Assembly (NCBI RefSeq): GCF_000378465.1
Contig: NZ_KB899925.1
Location: 45,094-109,093, forward strand
Source of the DNA: Elioraea tepidiphila DSM 17972
Lineage (GTDB): Bacteria > Pseudomonadota > Alphaproteobacteria > Acetobacterales > Acetobacteraceae
DNA: 64,000 nucleotides
Reading direction: 5' to 3'
This document shows, in pieces, positions 11,092-20,518 of this stretch. The notes beneath the pieces were generated by a model that worked only from the letters and a program-made list of their open reading frames with translations, ran no database searches and was not told the DNA's origin. Every line of letters begins with the position of its first letter. The first letter of the stretch is position 1. The position numbers and the translations under genes were made by a program.

Positions 11092-12525
11092 ATGCGCCAG
11101 AAACCCGCGCTGCGCCGCCACCGCCGCACCAAGATCATCGCGACCCTCGGTCCGGCCTCGTCCACGCCCGAGATGATCGGGCACCTGTTCCACGCCGGGG
11201 CGGATGTGTTCCGGCTCAACTTCAGCCACGGAACGCACGAGGATCATGCCGCGCGCATCGAGGCGATCCGCGCCCTTGAGAAGCGGAGCGGCCGGCAGAT
11301 CGCCATCCTTGCCGACGTGCAGGGGCCGAAGCTGCGCGTCGGCACGTTCCGCGGCGGGCTGGTCCAGCTCGCGACCGGCGCGCGCTTCCGGCTCGATCTC
11401 TCGCCGGTGCCGGGCGATGCCGCGCGCGTGCAGCTGCCGCACCCCGAGATCATCAAGGCGGCCGGGATCGGCTCCACACTCCTGATCGACGACGGCAAGG
11501 TGAAGCTGCGGGTCGACAAGAAGCGCGCCGATCATCTCGAGTGTGAAGTGGTGGTCGGCGGGGCGGTGAGCGACCGCAAGGGCGTGAACGTGCCGGACAT
11601 CACGCTGCCGATCCCGGCGCTGACCGAGAAGGATCGGCGCGATCTCGACTTCGCGCTCCAGCACGGCATCGAGTATGTCGGCCTCTCGTTCGTGCAGCGC
11701 CCCGAGGACGTCGCCGAGGCGAGGGCGATCATCAACGGCCGCGCCTGGATCATGACCAAGCTCGAGAAGCCGTCGGCGCTGGAGGCGCTCGATCAGATCG
11801 TCGCGCTGTCCGACTGCGTGATGGTCGCGCGCGGCGATCTCGGCGTCGAGCTGCCGCCCGAGAACGTGCCGCTGGCGCAGAAGCGCATCGTCAAGGCGTG
11901 CCGGGCGGCCGGCAAGCCGGTGGTCGTCGCCACCCAGATGCTGGAGAGCATGGTCTCGACGCCGACGCCGACGCGCGCCGAGGCCTCGGATGTCGCGACC
12001 GCCGTGTTCGATGGTGCGGATGCCGTGATGCTGTCGGCCGAGAGTGCGTCCGGCAGCTTCCCGCGCGAGGCGGTGGCGATGATGGACCGGATCGTCTCGC
12101 GCGTGGAAGGCGATCCCACCTATCGCGAGATCGTCGAGGCGACACGGCTCCTGCCCGAGCGGAGCTCGGCGGATGCGATCGTCGCCGCGGCGCGCCAGGT
12201 CGCGCATACGATCGGCGCCGAGGCGATCGCGACCTTCACCATGTCGGGCTCGACCGCGCTCCGCATCAGCCGCGAGCGGCCGATCGCGCCGATCCTCGGG
12301 CTCACGCCGCGCGAGGAGACGGCGCGACGGCTCTGCGTGGTGTGGGGGGTCTATCCGATCGTGACGGCGGATGCGCACAGCATGAGCGAGGCCGTGGCCA
12401 AGTCGCTCCGCATCGCCGCGCAGGAGAGCTTCGCTGGCACCGGCGAGGAGATCGTCGTGGTCGCGGGGATGCCGTTTGGCACCTCGGGCACCACCAACGC
12501 GCTCCGGATCGCGACGATGCCGTGA
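11092..12525 (+). CDS. pyk: pyruvate kinase
   Basis: Glycolytic enzyme turning phosphoenolpyruvate and ADP into pyruvate and ATP, 477 aa, full length. Motifs: RTKIIATLGPAS at the start, FRLNFSHGTHEDH, the active-site stretch IMTKLEKPSALEALDQIV with catalytic Lys, VARGDLGVELPPENVPLAQK, VATQMLESM and MLSAESASGSFP. Probably co-transcribed with the glycerate kinase 12 bp upstream. Confidence 0.96.
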   Translation: MRQKPALRRHRRTKIIATLGPASSTPEMIGHLFHAGADVFRLNFSHGTHEDHAARIEAIRALEKRSGRQIAILADVQGPKLRVGTFRGGLVQLATGARFRLDLSPVPGDAARVQLPHPEIIKAAGIGSTLLIDDGKVKLRVDKKRADHLECEVVVGGAVSDRKGVNVPDITLPIPALTEKDRRDLDFALQHGIEYVGLSFVQRPEDVAEARAIINGRAWIMTKLEKPSALEALDQIVALSDCVMVARGDLGVELPPENVPLAQKRIVKACRAAGKPVVVATQMLESMVSTPTPTRAEASDVATAVFDGADAVMLSAESASGSFPREAVAMMDRIVSRVEGDPTYREIVEATRLLPERSSADAIVAAARQVAHTIGAEAIATFTMSGSTALRISRERPIAPILGLTPREETARRLCVVWGVYPIVTADAHSMSEAVAKSLRIAAQESFAGTGEEIVVVAGMPFGTSGTTNALRIATMP

Positions 12526-12571
12526 ACGGCGCGCGGAGCCGGGACGCCCCACGAACGTCCAGGAGGGAGGC

Positions 12572-12964
12572 ATGGAGTTCAGGACACGCGTCGCCATGAT
12601 TCTGCTCGCCACCGCGCTCGCGCAGCCGGCCGGTGCAGTCGAGGCGCCGTCGAGCCTGCAAGGCATCTGGTCGCCGGATCTGTCCTGCGACACGGCCGCG
12701 CTGCGCCACATCGTCGGCCGGACGACGCTGGAATGGCGCGACGGCGGGGAGCGTATCGCCGAGGCCGATGTCCACTACCGCGTCCGCGGCAACGACATCG
12801 CCGCGACGGTGCAGCAGGTACGGAATGGCGATGCCTCGCTCCGACCGGGCGATGTCGTGACCTACCAGAGGGTCGCTGGCGGGCTGAGGCCGCTCACGAT
12901 CGAACGCAACGGGGCGGCGATCGACATCAGCCGACCGCGAACCTTCTTCCAGTGCCGCCGCTGA
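12572..12964 (+). CDS. small secreted protein, first of a tandem paralogous pair
   Basis: 130 aa with an N-terminal signal peptide (RTRVAMILLATALAQPAGAV, cleavage expected near residue 22-24), then a compact exported domain with LQGIWSPDLSCD, LRHIVGRTTLEWRDGGERI, LRPGDVVTYQRV and a terminal CRR. Two cysteines (in the SPDLSC and FFQCRR stretches) could form a disulfide. Excellent ribosome site AGGAGGGAGG. The next gene is its paralogue. I do not recognise the family. Confidence 0.75.
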   Translation: MEFRTRVAMILLATALAQPAGAVEAPSSLQGIWSPDLSCDTAALRHIVGRTTLEWRDGGERIAEADVHYRVRGNDIAATVQQVRNGDASLRPGDVVTYQRVAGGLRPLTIERNGAAIDISRPRTFFQCRR

Positions 12965-13060
12965 GCGGTTCGCGACGCCGCCATACCATGCAAGCCGATC
13001 TGCGCTAGACTGCATGCCGCGTCGGCACGCGCCGGCATCCACGGTCGGGAGAGCTGGGCC

Positions 13061-13447
13061 ATGCGTCGACGACTCCGTGTGGCCGCGCTCCTGGCGTTGG
13101 CCGCGAGTGGGCAGGCCGCTGCCGAATCGCCCTCCGATCTGCGCGGCATCTGGTCACCCGACATCTCGTGTGCCGAGACGAGCCTCCGCCACATCATCGG
13201 TGCGAACACGCTGGAGTGGCGCGATGGCGGCAGGCGTCTCGTGCTGGCGGAGGTGCGCTTCATCATCCAGGCCGACCGCATCGCCATGCAGGTGCGCAGG
13301 GCCGAGAACGGAGAGTCGCCGCTGCGTCCTGGCGACGTGGTGCAGTACCGCCGCGTCCCCGGCGGGATCAGGCCGTTGGTGATCGAGCGGGACGGCACCT
13401 CGACGGACATTGCCCAGGTCAGGGTGATGTACCGCTGCCGGCGCTGA
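13061..13447 (+). CDS. small secreted protein, second of a tandem paralogous pair
   Basis: 128 aa, signal peptide (RRRLRVAALLALAASGQAAA) and the same exported domain as the gene 97 bp upstream: LRGIWSPDISC, LRHIIGANTLEWRDGGRR, SPLRPGDVVQYRRV, and a terminal CRR; both cysteines are conserved. Clearly a duplication that has since diverged. Immediately followed by the compound palindromic repeat at 13448. Function unknown. Confidence 0.75.
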   Translation: MRRRLRVAALLALAASGQAAAESPSDLRGIWSPDISCAETSLRHIIGANTLEWRDGGRRLVLAEVRFIIQADRIAMQVRRAENGESPLRPGDVVQYRRVPGGIRPLVIERDGTSTDIAQVRVMYRCRR

Positions 13448-13576
13448 TACCAGGCTGCCAAAGGTTATACCATTGGCAGCCCGGTATCGCGCGCAGGGCT
13501 GGTGTGGCGGCTGCGCGCCAAAGGAGACCTCATACCCGGCGCACGAAGGTGAAACCTTCGTGCGCCGGGTATGAGG
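13448..13576. repeat. compound palindromic repeat, copy A (hairpin - core - hairpin)
   Basis: Two hairpins flank a 30-bp GC-rich core. Hairpin 1: arms 13448-13461 and 13473-13486 (13 of 14 pairs, TACC..GCTGCCAA). Core: 13489-13518. Hairpin 2: perfect 22-bp arms 13528-13549 and 13555-13576 with loop TGAAA. The same architecture occurs inverted at 40494-40621: the cores agree at 27 of 30 positions when one is reverse-complemented, and the loops share GAAGGTT, whereas the stem sequences differ yet stay paired. It fills the space between the secreted protein and the convergent TRAP permease and may also stop transcription from both sides. Confidence 0.8.
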
Positions 13577-13578
13577 CG

Positions 13579-15330
13579 TCAGCGCCGCCGGAGAAACACC
13601 AGCCAAGCAGCCAGGAGCAGGGCGCCCGCGAGATCCGCCCAGGCGATCGGCGCGACCAGCGCCGCCCCCGCGAGTCCCAGCAGCGCGCGATCGGGCGCCG
13701 CCAGCCGCCGCGCCAGCCACCCCTCCAGAGCCGCGGCGAGCGCCACCACACCGGCGAGCGTCGCGGCGAGCGCCAGCACGATCGACAGCGGATCGCCGAT
13801 CAGCAGCAGCGCCGGCCGCCAGACGAAGCAGAACGGCAGCACGAAGCCGACGACCGCGAGTCGGCAGGCGATCACGGCGATGCGCAGCGGATCCGCACCC
13901 GCGATCGACGCCGCGGCGAACGCCGCCACCGCCACGGGCGGCGTGATCGCCGACATCGAGGCGAAATAGACCACGAACAGGTGGGCCGCGAGCATCGGTA
14001 CGCCGAGATTGACCATCGCCGGCGCGGCCAGCACCGAGGCCAGCACGTAGACCGCCGGCGTCGGCATCCCCATGCCCAGCAGCAGCGTCACGCCCGCGGT
14101 GATCAGCATGACCACGGGCAGCAGATCAGGCGCGAAGGAGAACAGCAGCGACGAGAACTTGCCGGCAAGATCGGTGATGGTGAGCGAGCCGACCACCAGT
14201 CCGGCGACCGCGCAGGCGATGCCCACGGGCGCGGCGCGACGGGCCGCCTCGATCGCGGCGGTCAGGACGGTCGCTGCCGTGTGCAGCGGCGCGCGCGTGC
14301 GCAGCAGCAGGATGGCTGCCGCGATCACCACCGCAAGTCCCGCGCCGTAGACCGGCCGATCGGCGGACAGCACGAGCCACACCAGGGCGGCGATCGGCAC
14401 CAGATGCCACCAGCCCGCGCGCAGCACGGCCCCGACCCGCGCGGTGGCGCCGTCGAACGCGCCGAGCCGATCCAGCTCCGCGCGCGCATGCACGGCGAAG
14501 AACACCGCGACGTAGTAGAGCACCCCCGTGAGCGCCGCCGAGGCGACGATCTCGGCATAGGGGATGTTGGTGAAGTCGCTCATCAGGAAGGCGGCACTGC
14601 CCATCACCGGCGGCAGCAGCGCCCCGCCCGTGGAGGCCGAGGACTCCACCGCCCCGGCATAGGCCGGGCGGTAGCCGAGCCGCTTCATCATCGGAATGGT
14701 GAGCGCACCGGTGGTGACCACGTCCGCGGTCGGGCTGCCCGAGATCGTGCCGTAGAGCGCGGACGAGACGACGGCCACCTTGGCCGGTCCGCCCGCCTGC
14801 CGGCCCACCAGCGCGGCCGAGAGGTCGAAGAAGAAATCCCCGCCACCGGAACGGTCCAGCACCGCGCCGAACAGCACGAACACGTAGACCAGGAATGCAG
14901 CGACCGCGAGCGCGGGGCCGATCAGGCCGTTGGTCGTGAACACCAGATGGTCGAGGATCTCGGTGATGCTGAGCGGGCGATGGCCGAAAGCGCCCTCCAG
15001 CCGGTCGCCGAACACGGCATAGGCGAGGAACAGCAGCACCAGGACCGCGAGCGCCAAGCCGATCGTGCGCCGCGTCGCCTCCAGCACCAGCAGGATCAGC
15101 GCCGACGCCGCGATCAGATCGCCCACCGAGAGCGGGCTCACCATCGGCCAGCGCAGCGCGTGCGCCTCGGCATGGACCAGGAACCAGCCGACCGAGACCC
15201 AGGTCGCGGCGACGAGTCCCCAGGACGGCACGGACCGGCCGGTCGGGCGTTGCGGATTCCCCGTGACGGTCAGGAAGCCGATGGTCAGCACCGCGCCGAG
15301 GAAGACGAACAGGCTGACGGTGCGATCCAC
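13579..15330 (-). CDS. TRAP transporter fused permease (4TM-12TM, DctQM type)
   Basis: Integral membrane permease of the TAXI-type TRAP family, at least 583 aa, more than twelve hydrophobic segments. DctM hallmarks: SSALYGTISGSPTADVVTTG, the GGALLPPVMGSAAFLM stretch and LLGMGMPTPAVYVLASVL. It takes up a carboxylate using a Na+ or H+ gradient with the binding protein encoded just upstream. The listed GTG start at 15330 is doubtful: the same frame stays open and hydrophobic upstream (AALVGAVGAALSAFLLALAL) to about 15456 without ATG, GTG or TTG, so translation may begin at a CTG near 15450-15456. Confidence 0.9.
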   Translation of the reverse strand: MDRTVSLFVFLGAVLTIGFLTVTGNPQRPTGRSVPSWGLVAATWVSVGWFLVHAEAHALRWPMVSPLSVGDLIAASALILLVLEATRRTIGLALAVLVLLFLAYAVFGDRLEGAFGHRPLSITEILDHLVFTTNGLIGPALAVAAFLVYVFVLFGAVLDRSGGGDFFFDLSAALVGRQAGGPAKVAVVSSALYGTISGSPTADVVTTGALTIPMMKRLGYRPAYAGAVESSASTGGALLPPVMGSAAFLMSDFTNIPYAEIVASAALTGVLYYVAVFFAVHARAELDRLGAFDGATARVGAVLRAGWWHLVPIAALVWLVLSADRPVYGAGLAVVIAAAILLLRTRAPLHTAATVLTAAIEAARRAAPVGIACAVAGLVVGSLTITDLAGKFSSLLFSFAPDLLPVVMLITAGVTLLLGMGMPTPAVYVLASVLAAPAMVNLGVPMLAAHLFVVYFASMSAITPPVAVAAFAAASIAGADPLRIAVIACRLAVVGFVLPFCFVWRPALLLIGDPLSIVLALAATLAGVVALAAALEGWLARRLAAPDRALLGLAGAALVAPIAWADLAGALLLAAWLVFLRRR

Positions 15331-15452
15331 CTCCCAGCCGAGGGCGAGCGCCAGCAGGAAGGCCGACAGCGCGGCACCGACCGCGCCGACCAGCGCCGCC
15401 TCCGCCGGGGGAAGCGTGCGCGGCCTTCCCGGCAGAAACGACGTGAGCAGGG

Positions 15453-16430
15453 TCAGCTCATCAGCCCGGCGGCGCGATAGGCGCGCTGGGCGCCCTCATG
15501 CAGCGCGACCCCGCCCGTGTCCGGCAGCGCCCGCACCTCCAGCCGCGCCATCGTCGCATGCGAGCGCTTGACCGCCTCGAAATGCTTGATGATGGCGTTC
15601 ACGACCGCCTCGACCGTGTCGGCCGGCACGGCGGCCGAGGTCAGCAGCACCACGTGGGCGCGGAACGTGTGCAGCGCCTCGGGCTGGAACGGGTAGGCAT
15701 TGGCCGGGATGGTGATCGGCGTGGACCCGAGCCGCGCATTCACCTTCTCGACCAGGTCCGGTCCGAAGCCCAGGAACTTCACATCGAGCCCGCGCACCGC
15801 GTTCAGCACCTGGCGCGAGGGGAAGTCCACCACATTGGTGATGATGTCGACCTGGTTGTTCTTCAGCATCTCGAGCGCGTCGTTCCAGGCGACGTAGTGC
15901 ACGCGCCCGCCCCAGCGCTCGATCTGCGGGAACGGTGCGCCGGCGGCGGCGAAGGCCTCCTCGGTGGCGAGCGCCATCATCGTGCCGCGCAGATTGGCGG
16001 TGACGCGCACGGGGGCGCGCTTCTGCGCGATCTCCTCGAGCGTGGACACCGGCGCGCCGGCGCGCACGATCGGCTGCCAGGCCGCCTCGCTGTCGATCAG
16101 GCTGACGCCGCGGATATCGGGCATCGCCCGGTCGAACGGCGCCTCGCCCTTGATGGCGCGCAGTGCGATCTGCGCGTGCGCGATGCCGAGCTGCACGCGC
16201 CCCTGCGAGACCAGCGTCACGTTCGCCGCGTCGCGGCCCGGCTCATACGAAAACGCGGTGCCCGGATGCTCACGCCGGATCGCCTCGCCGATCGCGTTGC
16301 CGATCGCGCTCCAGGCGCCGCCGACCGAGCCGCCGGCGAGGGTGAGGCGGAGTGCCTCCTGCGCGTGCGCCAGCCCGAAGGCGGGCAGCGCCGCGGCGGT
16401 GCCCAGAAGCGTGCGTCGTCCCAGTGTCAT
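15453..16430 (-). CDS. TAXI family TRAP transporter solute-binding protein
   Basis: Periplasmic binding subunit, 325 aa, with a signal peptide (RRTLLGTAAALPAFGLAHAQ). TAXI-family features: LTLAGGSVGGAWSAIGNAI, SYEPGRDAANVTLVSQGRVQLGIAHA, TANLRGTMMALATEEAF. Its start overlaps the LOG gene stop by 4 bp (ATGA). It should deliver its ligand to the permease encoded directly downstream. Known TAXI ligands are carboxylates; here the ligand is not known. Confidence 0.92.
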   Translation of the reverse strand: MTLGRRTLLGTAAALPAFGLAHAQEALRLTLAGGSVGGAWSAIGNAIGEAIRREHPGTAFSYEPGRDAANVTLVSQGRVQLGIAHAQIALRAIKGEAPFDRAMPDIRGVSLIDSEAAWQPIVRAGAPVSTLEEIAQKRAPVRVTANLRGTMMALATEEAFAAAGAPFPQIERWGGRVHYVAWNDALEMLKNNQVDIITNVVDFPSRQVLNAVRGLDVKFLGFGPDLVEKVNARLGSTPITIPANAYPFQPEALHTFRAHVVLLTSAAVPADTVEAVVNAIIKHFEAVKRSHATMARLEVRALPDTGGVALHEGAQRAYRAAGLMS

Positions 16431-17002
16431 GCCAGTCTCCCCTCGATGGGCGCCTCAGGCGCCAGTGCCTGCTCCACGGCGCGCAAGGACGCCGGAACAT
16501 CCGGCAGGATCGACCAGGCGCCGGCGAGATGCGGGCGCAGCACCCCGGCCGCCCCGAACGCCGCCATCATCGTGGCGAAAGGCCGCCAGAACCCCTCGAC
16601 ATCGACGAACAGCGTCGGCTTGCGCGCAATCCCGACATCGAACCAGCTGATCATCTCAAGGGCCTCGTCGAGCGTGCCCACGCCGCCCGGCAGGGCGACG
16701 AACAGGTCGGAGAGATCGGCCATGCGCTGCTTGCGCTCGGCGAGGGAGTCGACCAGGTGGAGCTCGTCGATATCCGCGGCGGCGCGTTCGCGGCTGATCA
16801 GGTGGCGCGGCATCACCCCGACCACGCGCCCGCCGGCCGCGCGCGCGGCGCGCGCCGCCTCGCCCATCAGGCCGCGCGAGGAGCCGCCATAGACCAGCGT
16901 CAGCCCCCGCGCGGCAAGGCCCGCACCGAAGGCCGAGGCCGCGGCCCGGAACGGCTCGGGCAGCGTGTCGTTCGCGCTGCAGAACAGGCCGACCGCGCTC
17001 AC
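16427..17002 (-). CDS. LOG family protein (TIGR00730 Rossmann fold)
   Basis: 191-aa nucleotide-monophosphate phosphoribohydrolase-like protein of the LOG family (members release free cytokinin or bases from nucleoside monophosphates). The signature is complete: LVYGGSSRGLMGEAA and LPGGVGTLDEALEMISW. GTG start at 17002 overlaps the nadC stop (GTGA). It sits between nadC and the TRAP transporter, and all junctions are 4-bp overlaps, so the genes are one operon. Confidence 0.9.
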   Translation of the reverse strand: MSAVGLFCSANDTLPEPFRAAASAFGAGLAARGLTLVYGGSSRGLMGEAARAARAAGGRVVGVMPRHLISRERAAADIDELHLVDSLAERKQRMADLSDLFVALPGGVGTLDEALEMISWFDVGIARKPTLFVDVEGFWRPFATMMAAFGAAGVLRPHLAGAWSILPDVPASLRAVEQALAPEAPIEGRLA

Positions 17003-17847
17003 CCGCCGTGTTCCAGCGTCGCGTCGAGGCCGATATCCACCGCCGGAGCGCCCTGGGTGATCCGCCCGACGCTGATGAAATCGACCCCCGTCTCGGCGAT
17101 GCCGCGGATGGTGTCCAGGTTCACCCCGCCCGAGGCCTCGACCGGGATGCGTCCGGCGACGATCGCCACCGCCTCGCGCAGCATGTCGATCGTCATGTTG
17201 TCGAGCAGCAGCATGTCCGCGCCGGCCTCGACCGCCTCGCGCACCTGATCGAGCCGGTCGCACTCCACCTCGACCTTGGTCAGCACCGGGGCGGCCGCCT
17301 TGGCGCGCGCCACCGCGGCGGCGATCGAGCCACAAACCGAGATGTGGTTGTCCTTGATCATGATCCCGCCGGCGAGGTCGAGGCGATGGTTGCGCGCCCC
17401 GCCCAGCGTGGTCGCGTGCTTCTCGATCGCGCGCAGCCCGGGCGTGGTCTTGCGCGTGTCGATCAGCTGCGCCCGGGTGCCGGCGATCCGCTCGACGTAG
17501 CGGCGCGTCAGCGTGGCGATGCCGGACATGTGCGAGAGCAGGTTGAGCGCGGTGCGCTCGGCGGTCAGCAGGGCGCGGGCGGGACCGGTGACGGTGGCGA
17601 GCACGGTGCCGCGGGCGACGCGGTCACCATCGGCGGCGCCAGGCGCGAAGCCGCAATCGGGGGCACGGCGGCGGAACACGGCCTCGGCGACCGGCAGCCC
17701 GGCCAGCACGATCTCCTCGCGCGTGCGCAGCACGAAGGTCGCGCGGGTGCCGTCGGGGATGACGATCTGGCTGGTCAGGTCAACCGCGCCGATATCCTCG
17801 GCCAAGGCGGCGTCGATGATCCGGTCGACCGCAGTCCACTCGAGCAC
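16999..17847 (-). CDS. nadC: nicotinate-nucleotide pyrophosphorylase (carboxylating), quinolinate PRTase
   Basis: Makes nicotinate mononucleotide from quinolinate and PRPP in NAD synthesis, 282 aa. Motifs: EDIGAVDLTSQIVIP, ERTALNLLSHMSGIAT, DTRKTTPGLRAIEKHA, GGARNHRLDLAGGIMIKDNH, EVECDRLDQ and EASGGVNLDTI. GTG start at 17847. First gene of an operon with LOG and the TAXI-TRAP transporter. The usual partners nadA and nadB are not in the window. Confidence 0.95.
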   Translation of the reverse strand: MLEWTAVDRIIDAALAEDIGAVDLTSQIVIPDGTRATFVLRTREEIVLAGLPVAEAVFRRRAPDCGFAPGAADGDRVARGTVLATVTGPARALLTAERTALNLLSHMSGIATLTRRYVERIAGTRAQLIDTRKTTPGLRAIEKHATTLGGARNHRLDLAGGIMIKDNHISVCGSIAAAVARAKAAAPVLTKVEVECDRLDQVREAVEAGADMLLLDNMTIDMLREAVAIVAGRIPVEASGGVNLDTIRGIAETGVDFISVGRITQGAPAVDIGLDATLEHGG

Positions 17848-17859
17848 GGGACGTCCCCT

Positions 17860-17881
17860 GATCGTTTGTATACCTATGATC
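17860..17881. promoter_or_regulatory. candidate operator upstream of nadC
   Basis: Imperfect 22-bp palindrome centred at 17870.5: GATC at both ends, GTATAC in the middle, 8 of 11 positions symmetric. It lies 13 bp upstream of the nadC start, a good position for a repressor site. The TTGTATAC core resembles operators of GntR-type regulators, but no regulator gene is adjacent. Low confidence. Confidence 0.35.
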
Positions 17882-18056
17882 GAGTGTGTGCCGTCGCGGC
17901 AAACCCGTCAACGCCCCCGACCGGGCGCGGGCGAGCACCCCAGGGAGGCAGCCCCGCGCGCGGCCGCCTTGCCTGCCCGGCGCGGTTCGGCTATCCCGCC
18001 CGCTCTCGCGCGGCGGTCGGCATCGCCGCGCCATTGCCGGTGAAAGGTCGCGGGCC

Positions 18057-18377
18057 ATGAAGAAGGGCATCCACCCGAACTACCACGAGATCACCGTCGT
18101 CATGACCGACGGGTCCTCGTTCACGACCCGGTCCTGCTACGGCAAGCCCGGCGACACGCTGCGGCTCGACATCGACCCGAAGTCGCACCCGGCCTGGACC
18201 GGCCAGCAGCGCGTGGTGCTCGACAGCGCGGGTCAGGTCTCGAAGTTCAACAAGCGCTTCGCGGTCGATCTGTCGAAGATGAACATCAAGGCCGCGGCGA
18301 GCATCAACAAGGGCGCGAAGGCGGCCCCCGCGCCGGCCGCCGGCGCTGGCAAGCCGGCCCCCGCGAAGAAGAAGTAG
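18057..18377 (+). CDS. rpmE: 50S ribosomal protein L31
   Basis: 106 aa. Begins [20 protein letters not shown], contains SHPAWTGQQ and FNKRF, the bL31 signature, in the non-zinc form (no Cys quartet). The C-terminus carries an Ala/Pro/Lys extension (residues about 80-106), usual for alphaproteobacterial L31. ATG at 18057 preceded by AAAGG. Convergent with nothing; the nadC operon is divergent. Confidence 0.95.
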   Translation: MKKGIHPNYHEITVVMTDGSSFTTRSCYGKPGDTLRLDIDPKSHPAWTGQQRVVLDSAGQVSKFNKRFAVDLSKMNIKAAASINKGAKAAPAPAAGAGKPAPAKKK

Positions 18378-18390
18378 CGCCCGGCACCCC

Positions 18391-18416
18391 CTTGAAGGGG
18401 GGCCCCCCGCCTCCTA
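18391..18416 (+). promoter_or_regulatory. candidate heat-shock (RpoH) promoter of the Hsp20 gene
   Basis: CTTGAA at 18391-18396 and CCTCCTA at 18410-18416 with a 13-bp spacer resemble the sigma-32 pattern CTTGAA-N13/14-CCCCAT. It would give a leader of about 105 bases, just the size of the thermosensor below. The -35 box sits within CCCCCTTGAAGGGGG, which could also act as part of the rpmE terminator. Confidence 0.4.
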
Positions 18417-18425
18417 CGTCGTCGA

Positions 18426-18531
18426 TGCCGGGATGCCTCCGGGGTCCCGGCACGATCGGTCAGGCTTCGGCTGACCATGAGGGTGCCGTGCCCGACCGAC
18501 CGGACCTTGCTTCCATGAAGGAGGACCGACG
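18426..18531 (+). promoter_or_regulatory. ROSE-type RNA thermometer in the hsp20 leader
   Basis: The leader folds into successive hairpins: TGCCGGGA/TCCCGGCA (18426-18452), GGTCAG/CTGACC (18458-18476), a small GGG/CCC stem (18485-18493), and a last one in which TTGCTTCC (18507-18514) faces the Shine-Dalgarno AAGGAGGA (18518-18525). The TTGCT opposite AGGAGG is the hallmark of ROSE elements in front of small heat-shock genes of alphaproteobacteria; heating would free the ribosome site. Confidence 0.65.
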
Positions 18532-18987
18532 ATGAACGCCTTCGACTTCTCTCCGCTGTTCCGCTCGACCATCGGCTTCGACCGGCTGTCGCGCCTGATG
18601 GACACGGCCCTGAACGCGGCCGATGCGAGCTATCCGCCGTACAACATCGAGAAGCTCGGCGAGGACCAGTACCGTCTGACCATGGCGGTGGCCGGGTTCG
18701 GCGAGTCCGATCTGGAGATCAGCCAGAAGGACAACGCCCTGGTCGTGACCGGCAAGGCGGCCAAGGAGGCCGAGCCGCGCCAGTTCCTGCATCGCGGCAT
18801 CGCCCGGCGCGCGTTCGAGCGCCGCTTCGAGCTGGCCGACCACATGGTGGTGGACGGCGCGAGCCTGGAGAACGGGCTGCTCCACATCGCGCTGCGCCGC
18901 GTGGTGCCCGAGAGCCTGCGGCCGCGGCAGATCCCGATTACCAAGGGCCAGCCGCAGGTGATCGAGACCGAGGCGCGCGCCGCCTGA
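18532..18987 (+). CDS. small heat-shock protein, Hsp20/IbpA family
   Basis: ATP-independent holdase chaperone of 151 aa. N-terminal FDFSPLFRSTIGFDRLSRLMD is the class A HspA/IbpA start; the alpha-crystallin domain runs from about 35 to 125 (YPPYNIEKLGEDQYRLTMAV; GFGESDLEI; GIARRAFERRFELADHM; LENGLLHIALRRVVPE), followed by a tail with RQIPI, the I-x-I-like anchoring motif. Strong ribosome site masked by the leader hairpin described above. Confidence 0.93.
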   Translation: MNAFDFSPLFRSTIGFDRLSRLMDTALNAADASYPPYNIEKLGEDQYRLTMAVAGFGESDLEISQKDNALVVTGKAAKEAEPRQFLHRGIARRAFERRFELADHMVVDGASLENGLLHIALRRVVPESLRPRQIPITKGQPQVIETEARAA

Positions 18988-19135
18988 GTGCGCGTCGCGA
19001 CCGTTCGGCCGCGTGACCCGGCGGCGTCCGGACGGGGTGCGCCAGCGCCCCGCTCCGGCGCCGCTTTCGCATGCGCGCGCCCCGCTTGACCCGCCGGGCA
19101 AACCCCGCCAGAAGGTCGCATCTTCCCGACCTAGC

Positions 19136-20323
<1,188 letters not shown>

Positions 20324-20518
20324 CCCTGCTCCTTCCCTCCCCGATCGCAACGACGCTGCGCGGCGTCGCGTCCTGCCGCCAGAGACCGCTTCGAGCCGTA
20401 TGCGGTTGCTTTTCTTGCTCGTCGTTCAACTTGCACGCGCCGGAGGTTAGGAACGGATCAACGGAACGGACAAGACGTTCGTATGCCGGGGCGATCGACA
20501 ATTTTTGGAGGCATAGAA

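Noticed and set aside
9190..12711. Very long open frame on the minus strand opposite glycerate kinase and pyruvate kinase
   Set aside because: Its product is rich in Arg, His and Gly with no domain pattern, and the plus-strand genes are unmistakable. High GC content leaves few stop codons in antisense frames.
13168..15480. Long plus-strand frame opposite the TRAP permease
   Set aside because: Composition (Arg/His/Gln/Asp repeats) is that of an antisense shadow of a membrane protein; no ribosome site or recognisable fold.
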